Program-made: the position numbers and the translations under genes
Notes under the pieces: model-generated
Database searches by the model: none
The model's input: only the letters and a program-made list of their open reading frames with translations
What the model was told of the DNA's origin: nothing
Shown: positions 8,502 through 17,036 of the stretch, one piece after another
Numbering within the stretch: position 1 is the stretch's first letter
How the letters are laid out: each line of letters begins with the position of its first letter
Assembly (NCBI GenBank): GCA_008682415.1
Contig: VANK01000001.1
Coordinates: forward strand, 744,001 to 808,000
Reading direction: 5' to 3'
Length of the DNA: 64,000 bases
Source of the DNA: Acidobacteria bacterium AB60
GTDB taxonomy: Bacteria; Acidobacteriota; Terriglobia; Terriglobales; Acidobacteriaceae

Positions 8502-10151
8502 CTAACTCGCGGACTTGCCGACCCGCTTATTCCAAGCCCACACGATCGCGCCCGCCGCACAGACCGCGCACACCCACGCAAACACATCCCCGTGCTCGGT
8601 ATAGAACGTCGCATCGTCGCGAAACCCGTACTGAGCCGGCAGTGCATCCACCGCATGCCGCGGAATGCTCTGCCGCACGCGCCCATTCGGATCGATTGCC
8701 GAAGTCACCCCGTTATTCGTGTCGCGCAAAATCCAGCGTCGATTCTCAATCGCTCGCATCCGCGCCATGTTCAGGTGCTGCCACGGAGCGCTGGTATCGC
8801 CGTACCATCCATCGTCGCTGATGTTGACAAGAACCTCGGCCCCGTTGCGGGCGAATTGCCGAACCTCATCGGCGAATACGGCCTCGTAACAGATAAATAC
8901 GCCATAGCGATGCGCTTGGCCATGCTGGTCAACAATCCGGAAGACCGCCCGGTCAGCTCCCCGGGAAAAATCGCTAACCTTTCCGGTGAGCTTGTGAGCG
9001 AATGTCAGCAGATCCTTGAAAGGGATGTATTCGCCGAAGGGAACGAGGTGGATCTTATCGTAGCGCCCAATACGGGAGCCGTCGGCCGCAAAGAGCATGG
9101 CGGAGTTGAAGTCGCGATACTGATTGGCCGCCGAGGAGAAGTCCACCCCCACCCCCCCGACAATATAGGGCGTCTTCTCGGTCCGTGCCATGTCCGACAT
9201 CGTCTGGCGAAATCGCGGATCGGACTCCAGGAATGAAAAGGCAGGCGCCTCCGGCCAAACCACCAGGTCAGGATGCGTCGCGTACGGCGGGCAAACAACC
9301 TCGCCGTCTGGCGCACCTGTTTGTGGGATACCGGCGATGTACGTCTTGCACTGCTCGTTAGCGAGCTGGCGGAATTGAGAAATGTGCGCGGACCAGACCT
9401 GCGGAGCGTCCCAGACGTTGGCGTCCTCCTGCGTGACGTCAAGGTTGGGCTGCACCAGAACGGCCTCCGCGGAGGTGGAGAGTTTCGGTGGAGAATGAAG
9501 AATCCCGCCGAGACTGATGCCGATGAGAACCAGCCCGCCCAATGCCGAGGCAACATTCCGTTTACCCCGGACCTGGGAACCGGCCAGCAGCGCGTTGCCC
9601 GCCATCAAGAGGAAGGTGATCCCGTAAACGCCCGCCCACGGGGCCACGCTGGTGAGGAAGGAATTATCGACCTGGGAGTAGCCGAGCTGATCCCAGGGAA
9701 CACTCGTGACCCGGGCAGCGGCCAAATCCAGGGCGACCCAGAAGAAGGGTGCCGCAACCAGAGCGCGGGTTAGCCCGAGCCTCCGCGCGACGAATGCCAG
9801 TCCCAGCCCGAAAAGCCCAAAGTACAAGCCTAGAACGACGCTGAAACCGAGTAACAGCAAGGCGGAGGCCACCGGGGGCAAGTCCCCGTGCAGGAGCATC
9901 GTGTCGTAGATCCAATAGCAATTGCCTGCGTACCACAGAATCCCGCACAGATAGGCGACGAGAAACGACCTGCGCAGCGGTTGCCGATCCTCGAATGCCA
10001 GGCGCAGTACCGCCCAGAGGAGCGGGACGAATGCAAACCAGGCGATGACACCGCGCGCCGGAGGTAACGGACCCGCCAGTGGAAAAGGCAGTTCCAGCAG
10101 AACCGCGGAGAGCACTGCGGCGGCCCAGAATCGCCACGCCATTGGGTGCAT
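8502..10151 (-). CDS. lnt: Apolipoprotein N-acyltransferase
   Basis: 549 residues: an N-terminal bundle of about six to seven membrane helices, then a periplasmic nitrilase domain with the Glu-Lys-Cys triad at about E301 (VVWPEAPAF), K366 (RYDKIHLVPFGEY) and C421 (FICYEAVF), and a final membrane helix near 525-545. Lnt adds the third acyl chain to the N-terminal cysteine of lipoproteins in the inner membrane. The DGWYGDTSAPWQHL loop is typical. A second ATG lies three codons in. Its presence implies a Gram-negative envelope with mature lipoproteins. Confidence 0.95.
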   Translation of the reverse strand: MHPMAWRFWAAAVLSAVLLELPFPLAGPLPPARGVIAWFAFVPLLWAVLRLAFEDRQPLRRSFLVAYLCGILWYAGNCYWIYDTMLLHGDLPPVASALLLLGFSVVLGLYFGLFGLGLAFVARRLGLTRALVAAPFFWVALDLAAARVTSVPWDQLGYSQVDNSFLTSVAPWAGVYGITFLLMAGNALLAGSQVRGKRNVASALGGLVLIGISLGGILHSPPKLSTSAEAVLVQPNLDVTQEDANVWDAPQVWSAHISQFRQLANEQCKTYIAGIPQTGAPDGEVVCPPYATHPDLVVWPEAPAFSFLESDPRFRQTMSDMARTEKTPYIVGGVGVDFSSAANQYRDFNSAMLFAADGSRIGRYDKIHLVPFGEYIPFKDLLTFAHKLTGKVSDFSRGADRAVFRIVDQHGQAHRYGVFICYEAVFADEVRQFARNGAEVLVNISDDGWYGDTSAPWQHLNMARMRAIENRRWILRDTNNGVTSAIDPNGRVRQSIPRHAVDALPAQYGFRDDATFYTEHGDVFAWVCAVCAAGAIVWAWNKRVGKSAS

Positions 10152-10258
10152 ACGGTTGTGAGTTTACCGTACCCGAACCACGACAGCCCCTTCGCCGCCC
10201 CCAGCTTTAAACACGAACATCCTTATACCTCCTTTATTTCCCCGTCTGGCATCGGCGA

Positions 10259-10264
10259 TAAAAT
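10259..10264 (+). promoter_or_regulatory. -10 box placed for a leaderless start
   Basis: TAAAAT ends six bases before the ATG of the 42-residue protein at 10271. The expected transcription start would fall on or next to the start codon. No clear -35 box is seen. Confidence 0.45.
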
Positions 10265-10270
10265 CGTCCT

Positions 10271-10399
10271 ATGGCTTCCATTGCTATTTTCGCCATGCGT
10301 TTCCTCGAAATCCTGTTCTTCGTGGGACTTGCGGGGGCTACCATCGTGGTTCTCATCAGCTTCATTGAGGATGCGAAGGAACTGTTCGGCGAGGATTGA
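10271..10399 (+). CDS. Single-pass membrane microprotein, 42 residues
   Basis: The frame encodes MASIAIFAMRFLEILFFVGL followed by more hydrophobic residues and an acidic tail (EDAKELFGED). It therefore has one transmembrane helix and a short charged end that is probably cytoplasmic. A -10-like TAAAAT lies at the right distance for a leaderless message. It stands 150 bases before the APC permease gene on the same strand and may be a small partner of that transporter; this is inference from position only. Confidence 0.6.
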   Translation: MASIAIFAMRFLEILFFVGLAGATIVVLISFIEDAKELFGED

Positions 10400-10549
10400 C
10401 GCGTACGCCCTGTTGCAACGGCAGGCGCATCCGCGAATCCTGATTGACACCCCTGCAGAACCACACTAGACTCACCGCAGAGCGAACGACGCACTGGCAA
10501 CTTTTTACCCCAGGAAAGCAAGCAGCCGGGTAGGTTCCGGCAACTCGCG

Positions 10550-12904
10550 ATGGCATCCAACCGAACGACCGTAGCCCCTCCATCTGACCGCGTGCGTCTC
10601 ATCGTGGCATCCTCCGTGATGCTCACGTTCATCTCCTTCTGGCGGGCTGCTGCCGTCGTCCTGAACGACCTTGGCTCCTCAGCCTTCTATGCCGGAGGCA
10701 TCGCCGAACAGGCGATCGGCGCCTCCGCCCCCTGGTTCATCCTCGGCATCATGCTCTTCAGCTTCGCCGTGCGCGCGGTCTACGTGGAGAGCTGCTCCAT
10801 GTTCACGCGCGGCGGCGTCTACCGCGTGGTGAAAGAGGCCTTGGGCGGCACCTTTGCCAAACTGAGTGTCTCCGCCCTGATGTTCGACTACATCCTCACG
10901 GGTCCAATCTCCGGCGTCTCCGCCGGACAGTACATCGTGGGCCTGATGAACGAATTGATGGTGGTGGGTGCATCCCGCGGGTGGCTCCCGCCGGCGCTGA
11001 TGGATACCCACGCGCATGCCATGCAGTTCAACGTCAACCACACCTCCGCCGTCTTCGCTGCCTTCGTCACCGTTTACTACTGGTGGCAGAACATCAAGGG
11101 CATCGAGGAGTCGAGCGACAAAGCCCTTCGCGTCATGCAGATCACCACCGTCATGGTGATCATCCTGATGATCTGGGGCGTGTACTCCGTGTTGGTCAGG
11201 GGCGTCGTCTTGCCGCCCGCCCCCACCCCCGCCAACCTTCACTTCAGTGAAGACGCCCTCGGATTCCTCAAGGGATCAAAGCTGATCCCGATGTTCGGGC
11301 TGTTCGGCATCATCATGGCTTTCGGGCACTCCATCCTCGCCATGTCCGGCGAGGAGAGCCTGGCCCAGGTCAATCGCGAGATCGAGCACCCCAAACTCAA
11401 AAACCTGAAGCGCGCGGCGATCGTCATCGCCATCTATAGTCTGATCTTCACCGGCGGGGCCACGCTTCTGGCTTCCATGCTGATCCCCACCTACGAGCGG
11501 ACCCACGTCTACCAGGACAACCTGATCGCCGGCCTTGCCATGTTCATGGTCGGACCCGATGTTCTGAAGATCGTCTTTCGCATCTTCGTGGTCGTGGTGG
11601 GCTTCCTGATCCTCTCTGGTGCGATCAACACCTCGATGATCGGATCGACCGGCGTTTTAATGCGCGTGGCCGAAGACGGCGTCCTCACCGACTGGTTCCG
11701 CAAGCCGCACACCAAGTTCGGCACCAGCTATCGCATCGTGAACCTCGTCTTTGCTCTCCAGATGTTCACGATCATCGTGACAGCCGGCAACGTCATCACC
11801 CTTGGCGAGGCCTACGCCTTCGGCGTCATCTGGTCCTTCACCTTCAACTCCCTCGCCATGCTGGTGCTGCGCTGGAAGTACCACGGCGAGCGCGGATGGA
11901 AGGTCCCCCCGAATATCCGTGTCGGCAAGACCGAGATCCCCGTCGGCCTCTTGTGCGTATTCCTGGTCCTGCTCTCGACCGCTGTCGTCAACCTGTTCAC
12001 CAAATCCGTCGCCACCGTCTCCGGCATTGCCTTCGCGGCGGTATTCTTCGTGATCTTTACCATCTCTGAACGCGAAAACCGTCGCAAGCACGCCCTCACC
12101 GCCCGCCAGATGAAAGACCACTTTCAGCTGGAGCATCAGGACGACATCAGCCGGCAGTCGCTGGCGCTCCGTCCCGGCGGCGTTATGGTCACCATGCGCG
12201 ACGCAGCCAATCCGTTCGCCCTCAAGTGGACCTTGGCCCGGCATGCCAGCGATGACAACACCGATATCGTCGTTCTAAGCGTTCGCATCATGGGTGTCGG
12301 CGGCCCGGAGTACCTCGGTCCGGAAGAACAGACCTTCAGCGAACACGAGCAGATGCTCTTCACGAAGGCGATCTCCGTCGCGGAGAGCTTTGGCAAAACC
12401 GTCTCCCTGCTCGTCGTCCCCGCCGGCGACATCTTCGCCGCCCTCGCTCAAAGCGCCAACAACCTCGAAGTCGACTCGGTCGTCTCCGGTCTTTCCACGA
12501 AGATGACCGCCGAGGAGCAGGCCTATCACCTCGGACAGGCCTGGGAAGCTCTCCCGGATCCGAAGCGTCAGTTCAATTTCTACGTGGTCGATGCCACCGG
12601 GCAGGCGAAGGTCTTCTATATCGGACCGCACGCGCCGGTTCTCAGCCCCGACGACGTCCAGCTGGTGCACAGGCTCTGGCTCAACATGCGGCGCGACCCC
12701 TCCGTCAGCGATCTGCACCACAGCGACATCATCACCTACGCCCTGACCCGCTTGGCCGGCCAGTACGCTCGAGAGAAGGCGGATATCCTTCGCGATCTCC
12801 GCAATTACCGGGCTGCCAATCAGGCGGACGCGCAGCACCAGGCGGGTGTTCAGGGAGCGACTTCTACCCAGGCAGGACAAGGCACGCTGCCCGGCCCACG
12901 GTAG
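10550..12904 (+). CDS. APC-superfamily amino acid permease with C-terminal universal-stress-like domain
   Basis: 784 residues. About twelve hydrophobic segments occupy roughly residues 15-510, with the glycine-rich APC features (GGVYRVVKEALGG, GHSILAMSGEESLAQVNREI). Residues about 545-680 form a soluble alpha/beta region that looks like a universal stress protein fold (GGVMVTMRDAANPFALKWTL, then SFGKTVSLLVVPAGDIFAAL). The tail ends in a low-complexity Gln/Ala segment. APC permeases move amino acids or polyamines by proton or sodium symport or exchange; the substrate is not readable. The C-terminal domain could sense a nucleotide or energy state. Confidence 0.85.
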   Translation: MASNRTTVAPPSDRVRLIVASSVMLTFISFWRAAAVVLNDLGSSAFYAGGIAEQAIGASAPWFILGIMLFSFAVRAVYVESCSMFTRGGVYRVVKEALGGTFAKLSVSALMFDYILTGPISGVSAGQYIVGLMNELMVVGASRGWLPPALMDTHAHAMQFNVNHTSAVFAAFVTVYYWWQNIKGIEESSDKALRVMQITTVMVIILMIWGVYSVLVRGVVLPPAPTPANLHFSEDALGFLKGSKLIPMFGLFGIIMAFGHSILAMSGEESLAQVNREIEHPKLKNLKRAAIVIAIYSLIFTGGATLLASMLIPTYERTHVYQDNLIAGLAMFMVGPDVLKIVFRIFVVVVGFLILSGAINTSMIGSTGVLMRVAEDGVLTDWFRKPHTKFGTSYRIVNLVFALQMFTIIVTAGNVITLGEAYAFGVIWSFTFNSLAMLVLRWKYHGERGWKVPPNIRVGKTEIPVGLLCVFLVLLSTAVVNLFTKSVATVSGIAFAAVFFVIFTISERENRRKHALTARQMKDHFQLEHQDDISRQSLALRPGGVMVTMRDAANPFALKWTLARHASDDNTDIVVLSVRIMGVGGPEYLGPEEQTFSEHEQMLFTKAISVAESFGKTVSLLVVPAGDIFAALAQSANNLEVDSVVSGLSTKMTAEEQAYHLGQAWEALPDPKRQFNFYVVDATGQAKVFYIGPHAPVLSPDDVQLVHRLWLNMRRDPSVSDLHHSDIITYALTRLAGQYAREKADILRDLRNYRAANQADAQHQAGVQGATSTQAGQGTLPGPR

Positions 12905-12920
12905 CCTGCCTTCAAGTTCC

Positions 12921-12951
12921 AGGGGCAGGCGCGATGCCGGCCCCTTTGCTT
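12921..12951 (+). terminator. Intrinsic terminator of the APC permease gene
   Basis: AGGGGCAGGC and GCCGGCCCCT can pair around a short GCGAT loop, followed by TTGCTT on the plus strand. It sits in the 59-base gap between convergent genes. Confidence 0.6.
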
Positions 12952-12963
12952 GTGCCAAGCTGA

Positions 12964-13671
12964 TTACGAGGGGAACCAGTCGGCCGGGTTCCACGTAACG
13001 ACCCGTACCGTCGAATCCACCAGACTTGCCAACTCCGCGGGTGTTCCGGCAAGCAGCGGCCACGTTCCGAAGTGTATCGGCAGCACCGTCTTGGCTCCCA
13101 CCAGACGCGTGGCTAGCGCCGCCTCTTTCGGGCTCATGGTGTAGTGGCCCCCAATGGGGAGCACGGCTATCTCCGGCTGATACAGCTGCCCGATAAGCTG
13201 CATATCGCTGAAAACATTCGTATCGCCAGCGTGGTAAACCACCGGGCTGCCCGGAGCAGCAATCACAAATCCCGCCGCAGTTCCCACATAGTGCGTACCG
13301 GCTTTGTCGGTGGCGCCTGAGGAGTGTCGGGCGTCCACCATCGTCACCGCCACTTCATCCAGGTGGACTGTGCCCCCATGGTTGAATCCCACGATCTCAG
13401 GTGCCCCCTGCTGCTTCACGAAGTCCGCCAGTTCGTAGATCGCCACCACCTTCGCGCCGTGCTTCTTCGCGATCGGCACGGCGTCCGCAATGTGGTCTCC
13501 ATGGCCGTGGGTTAACAGGATGTAGTCGATCTTCGCGGGAAGCGCAAAGTTCTTTGGATACTTGGGATTCTGCTCGATGAATGGGTCCACTAAAATGCTG
13601 GTTCCCTTGGCTGTCTGATACAGGGTGACGGCGTGTCCCAGCCAGGTAATCCGCGTCTGATCACTTGCCAT
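12964..13671 (-). CDS. UPF0173-type metal-dependent hydrolase (MBL fold)
   Basis: 235 residues from ATG 13671 (MASDQTRITWLGHAVTLYQT). The metal-binding motif is THGHGDH at about residues 58-64. Further ligands come from ARHSSG, the HAGDTNVF segment and the C-terminal LPIHFGTWP. This is the compact UlaG/YtkL-like branch of the metallo-beta-lactamase superfamily, whose substrates are mostly undefined. The long open frame upstream of 13671 lies opposite the radical SAM gene and is not supported. The two genes are divergent. Confidence 0.9.
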   Translation of the reverse strand: MASDQTRITWLGHAVTLYQTAKGTSILVDPFIEQNPKYPKNFALPAKIDYILLTHGHGDHIADAVPIAKKHGAKVVAIYELADFVKQQGAPEIVGFNHGGTVHLDEVAVTMVDARHSSGATDKAGTHYVGTAAGFVIAAPGSPVVYHAGDTNVFSDMQLIGQLYQPEIAVLPIGGHYTMSPKEAALATRLVGAKTVLPIHFGTWPLLAGTPAELASLVDSTVRVVTWNPADWFPS

Positions 13672-13869
13672 GCTCTCTCCAATTTGGGTTGGAAACGGTT
13701 TTCCCGCCCGAAAATAGTCGCCTGCCGGCGGCCCGGCATCCTTGGCTTGGATGAGATCTTCGCCGGAGGAGTCGCGCCGCCCTCCCAAGCTCCGACTCTT
13801 CTGCCGCGATCCCACCTTTATCGCTTGACGCCGTGCGAATGCAAGTGTAGGTTCGGGATAGGCGAACAA

Positions 13870-14892
13870 ATGGCGAAAACAGCGGAGCTCTTCCCCATCA
13901 TCCCCCTCCATCGCCGCATCGGCACCCTCGCGCGTGCAGCGGACAATGCGCCCCTTGAGTCCACAGGCTGCCTTACCGAGTACCGCCCCATCGAAGTACG
14001 CTCCATCTGCAGCAAGACCACCTCGCGCCGCGGTCTTCCCTTCACCCATGCCATCAACCCCTACCGGGGATGCGAGTTCGCCTGCCGCTACTGCTACGCT
14101 CGCTATACCCACGAGTTCCTGGAGCGCACCCCCGAGGACTTCGAGCACAAGATCTTCTACAAGCAAAACGCCTCCTGGCTCCTGAAACAGGAGTTGGCTC
14201 GGCTGAAGCCCGGAACAGAGATCGCGCTCGGCACCGCCACTGACCCGTATCAGCCTCTCGAGCGAAAGCAGCGGATCACGCGTTCAATCCTCGAGGTCTT
14301 CTCCCAGACGCGAGGATTCGCGCTGGGGATTGTCACCAAATCGGCACTGATTGCCCGCGACGTGGAGCTTCTCCAGGAGGTCGGCAGACGGCATAGGCTC
14401 ACCATCCACCTCACGGTGACCACGATGAAGACCGATCTTGCGCGCATCCTGGAGCCCCGCGCGCCGCGCCCCGATCTCCGCATGCACACCCTCTCCAGGT
14501 TGCGGTCAGCCGGACTTCGAGCCGGAATCCTATGCTCCCCGCTCATGCCCGGCATCACCGACTCCCGCAGTTCGATTGCGGCGGTCGGCAGAGCCGCCGC
14601 CGAGGCGGGTGCGAGCTTCATGGCGGCGGGAGCCCTGTTTCTGAAGCCCTGTTCTCTGCCAACGTTCTTTCAGTTTGTAAAGGAGCACTTCCCCGCTCAG
14701 CTTCCCGCCTACGAGAAACGCTACAAGGAAAGTGCCTTCGTATCCCCCGAGTACCGCAAACGGGTCGCCGAGATCGTGGACTCCGTCTGCCGCGAGTACA
14801 AGCTGGGCCGGCGGTATGAAGAGATGCCCCCGGCGAAAGCCATGCCCGAGCCCCGTGTGGAGCTTCAACCGTGGCTCCCGTTCGCATCCTGA
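13870..14892 (+). CDS. Radical SAM protein of the SplB-like/PA0069 type
   Basis: About 340 residues from ATG 13870. The iron-sulfur motif CEFACRYCYARY (CX3CX2C) is preceded by a conserved INPYRGC entry. ALGTATDPYQPLERK and a C-terminal region without extra cysteine clusters follow. This matches the Rv2578c/PA0069 group related to spore photoproduct lyase. Members carry one 4Fe-4S cluster and cleave SAM to a radical, but the substrate is unknown. The longer frame from 13633 overlaps the divergent hydrolase and lacks a ribosome site. Confidence 0.88.
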   Translation: MAKTAELFPIIPLHRRIGTLARAADNAPLESTGCLTEYRPIEVRSICSKTTSRRGLPFTHAINPYRGCEFACRYCYARYTHEFLERTPEDFEHKIFYKQNASWLLKQELARLKPGTEIALGTATDPYQPLERKQRITRSILEVFSQTRGFALGIVTKSALIARDVELLQEVGRRHRLTIHLTVTTMKTDLARILEPRAPRPDLRMHTLSRLRSAGLRAGILCSPLMPGITDSRSSIAAVGRAAAEAGASFMAAGALFLKPCSLPTFFQFVKEHFPAQLPAYEKRYKESAFVSPEYRKRVAEIVDSVCREYKLGRRYEEMPPAKAMPEPRVELQPWLPFAS

Positions 14893-14909
14893 GAGGAGAT
14901 CGCACCTTC

Positions 14910-14957
14910 GGGGCCTCAGGCAGGTAGAATGGCCTCTGCCTGGGCCCCTTCTTTTTT
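14910..14957 (+). terminator. Strong intrinsic terminator after the radical SAM gene
   Basis: Arms GGGGCCTCAGGCAG and CTGCCTGGGCCCC flank a 12-base loop and are followed by TTCTTTTTT. The T-run ends two bases before the next ATG, so termination and the next gene's start are packed together. Confidence 0.85.
14925..14930 (+). promoter_or_regulatory. Possible -10 box inside the terminator loop
   Basis: TAGAAT lies in the loop of the terminator and 29 bases before the ATG at 14960. It could serve the ferric-reductase-like gene. No -35 match is obvious. Confidence 0.35.
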
Positions 14958-14959
14958 CG

Positions 14960-15631
14960 ATGATTCAACCCCGCCTGCAACGACGCCTCCTGCGGCACCA
15001 TCTTCCGCTGCTGCTCGCCTCATTCGCTGCGGTGAGTGCACTTTATGCAACTCGCGACTTCAAGGACGTTATCACCCGCACCAGCTTCGCCACCGCCTAT
15101 CCGGCGCTGGCGCTGCTCGCCGCCACGCTCCTGCTCGGACCATGGAACCTCGTGCGCAGGCGAACGAACCCCATCTCCAGTGATCTGCGGCGGGATGTAG
15201 GCATCTGGGCGGGCATCCTCGGTGTCCTCCACACTGCCGTGGGACAGTGCGTTCACCTGCGGGGAAGGCCCTGGCTCTACTACATCTACGGGCCTCAGGA
15301 ACACCACCGCGGCATACGGCACGACCTGTTTGGACTGGCAAACTACACGGGAGCAGTCAGCACGCTCCTGCTGATACTACTCTTCGCCACGTCCAACGAT
15401 TGGTCTCTTCGAAAGCTGCACACCCGGCCGTGGAAACGCCTCCAGCGCTGGAATTATGCGGTGTTTGCGCTCGCCGGAGTGCACGCTTTCGCCTATCAGG
15501 GTGTCGAAAAGCAGAAGCTGCAGTTCGTCGCCACCGTTGCCATATGCACCGCGATTGCGCTCGGTTTTCAATGCGCCGGCATTGTCTTCACTCGCCGCGC
15601 GGAGCGAGAGGGTGCCAACCGGTTCGCGTGA
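14960..15631 (+). CDS. Ferric-reductase-like transmembrane heme protein
   Basis: 223 residues with about six membrane helices. Histidines sit inside helices in the pattern expected for b-heme ligation (GVLHTAVGQCVHLRG and LAGVHAFAYQGVEK), and HHRGIRHDLFGLANYTG lies between them. This resembles the ferric reductase-like domain of MsrQ/YedZ and NOX proteins. No FAD or NAD domain is attached, so electrons would come from a partner. The start follows a terminator T-run, with no clear Shine-Dalgarno site. Confidence 0.75.
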   Translation: MIQPRLQRRLLRHHLPLLLASFAAVSALYATRDFKDVITRTSFATAYPALALLAATLLLGPWNLVRRRTNPISSDLRRDVGIWAGILGVLHTAVGQCVHLRGRPWLYYIYGPQEHHRGIRHDLFGLANYTGAVSTLLLILLFATSNDWSLRKLHTRPWKRLQRWNYAVFALAGVHAFAYQGVEKQKLQFVATVAICTAIALGFQCAGIVFTRRAEREGANRFA

Positions 15632-15640
15632 GGGTCGCCC

Positions 15641-16315
15641 TCAGCGGGTCATCAACACTTCCGAGACGCTGTCCTTGGCAAGGAACTGGCGGTGGCCTCG
15701 CCACCCGGAAAACACCTTCTCGATGCTCCGGTTGGTGAACGCTCTCTGGATGGGAAATTGCTCCGTGAGCTGGACCTCGACCTCATCCGTTGGCGTGACG
15801 TGATAGCGGCAGTGCACCGTCTCTTCCCCCTGCATGCGCGTGTGGAAGAGGGCCAGCACCTGGCCGCCATTGTTCATAGATGCGTGCAGGCGATTGACCA
15901 CGGGAATGACCAGCGGCTCTGGAAGATAGTCCAGAGTGGTCCAAAGAAGAACGATATCGAAAAATTTGCCGGAAAACTCCAGGCTGTTCTCGAGGTAGCC
16001 CTCCACGTCCCAGATATCGTTGCCGTCCTCGTCGGTACCCTTCTTCCACTCGCCGTTATAAGCGTCGTGAACAAGATTGGCCATGTAGACGCTCTGGCCA
16101 AGGCTCGTGAGGTAGTTGATATTCGACGGCGAAGTATACCCGACATCAACGACACGCAGACCGGGCTCGGTCTGCAGCCGCTTGCGCAGCACCGCCCATC
16201 CGCCCGAATAGCGCGGTACGCGCGGGCCAACCAGGCCCTGCGGTGTCGCATTCTTATCCGATTGCTTCTTCTCGAATAAACGTCGAATCAATCCAAAACC
16301 TCTCCGGCCGGGCAT
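15641..16315 (-). CDS. Methyltransferase-like protein of unknown target
   Basis: 224 residues. The fold order suggests a class I SAM-dependent methyltransferase: LRVVDVGYTSPSNINYL as a weak motif I, FDIVLLWTTLDYLPEPLVIP as motif IV, and NNGGQVLALFHT as the post-IV strand. The glycine loop of motif I is poor (VGYTSPS), so SAM binding is uncertain. It ends nine bases from the convergent reductase gene and starts 68 bases downstream of the bactofilin gene, on the same strand, so both may share a transcript. Confidence 0.6.
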   Translation of the reverse strand: MPGRRGFGLIRRLFEKKQSDKNATPQGLVGPRVPRYSGGWAVLRKRLQTEPGLRVVDVGYTSPSNINYLTSLGQSVYMANLVHDAYNGEWKKGTDEDGNDIWDVEGYLENSLEFSGKFFDIVLLWTTLDYLPEPLVIPVVNRLHASMNNGGQVLALFHTRMQGEETVHCRYHVTPTDEVEVQLTEQFPIQRAFTNRSIEKVFSGWRGHRQFLAKDSVSEVLMTR

Positions 16316-16383
16316 GCGGCCGGACCTGCCAGGCCGACGCTAAGGGCGAGTCCTTCCACCCCGGAAAAGAGCAACTCTCAAAC

Positions 16384-16755
16384 TCAGCCTGCTACCGGCG
16401 CCGCCACGTCCGCAGAGCGGTTGGCTCCCTGCGTCAGGTCCACCTTGCCGCGGAGTACAGCATTGTCTTCAATCGCCAGGCGCATGGCGCGAACGTCGCC
16501 TTCCAGCAGGCAACCCGAGCGCAATTCAACCCGCCCCGTCGCAACCACGTTGCCCTTCACCTTCCCCATCACCAGGATGTCCCGCGCCGTTAAATCGGCG
16601 GCTACGTCGGCGTTGGGCCCAATGGTCAACCGGTTGTCCGCCAGTTGAATCGTGCCCTCTACGTGCCCGTCGATGGTCAGGTCTTCTCCGCCCTTCACCT
16701 CGCCGCGGATCACTACGGTCTTGCCGATGCGCGCGCTGCCGTTCTCAACAGCCAT
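16384..16755 (-). CDS. Bactofilin (polymer-forming cytoskeletal protein)
   Basis: 123 residues with the repeated beta-helix pattern of bactofilins (VVIRGEVKGGEDLTIDGHVE, LTIGPNADVAADLTARDI, VELRSGCLLEGDVRAMRL). Bactofilins polymerise without nucleotides and scaffold cell-shape, stalk, motility or chromosome functions at the membrane. The disordered ends are short. It precedes the methyltransferase-like gene on the minus strand and faces a secreted protein gene across a 280-base divergent promoter region. Confidence 0.92.
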   Translation of the reverse strand: MAVENGSARIGKTVVIRGEVKGGEDLTIDGHVEGTIQLADNRLTIGPNADVAADLTARDILVMGKVKGNVVATGRVELRSGCLLEGDVRAMRLAIEDNAVLRGKVDLTQGANRSADVAAPVAG

Positions 16756-16928
16756 AGATTCTCAATCCTTCCCGCCATGCATTTCGAAAATCGTGCTTCC
16801 AGTGTATCTGCTTTCTTTGTTGCGCCCTACCCGTTTTTTGACGCGCTCGGCAAATCCAATTGAGACGCGCCGGGCACAATACCCTCGCTCGCCGGCAGCA
16901 TTCCAAAGGACACACGGCCTGCCCGCAC

Positions 16929-16934
16929 TATACT
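16929..16934 (+). promoter_or_regulatory. Possible -10 box before the exported protein gene
   Basis: TATACT about 100 bases before the GTG at 17037, within the divergent region 16756-17036. The rest of this region shows no gene. Confidence 0.35.
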
Positions 16935-17036
16935 GAACCCACCGCTCCGCCTTCAAACTTCGCATCCCATGGGGGCCTGCAGCGTCTAACGGAGTAGCTG
17001 ATTCCCCAATTTCAGGCGACGAACAGGCTTTCTTGC

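Noticed and set aside
12964..14166. 400-residue minus-strand protein at the UPF0173 locus
   Set aside because: Only the part from 13671 matches the family. The extension is antisense to the radical SAM gene.
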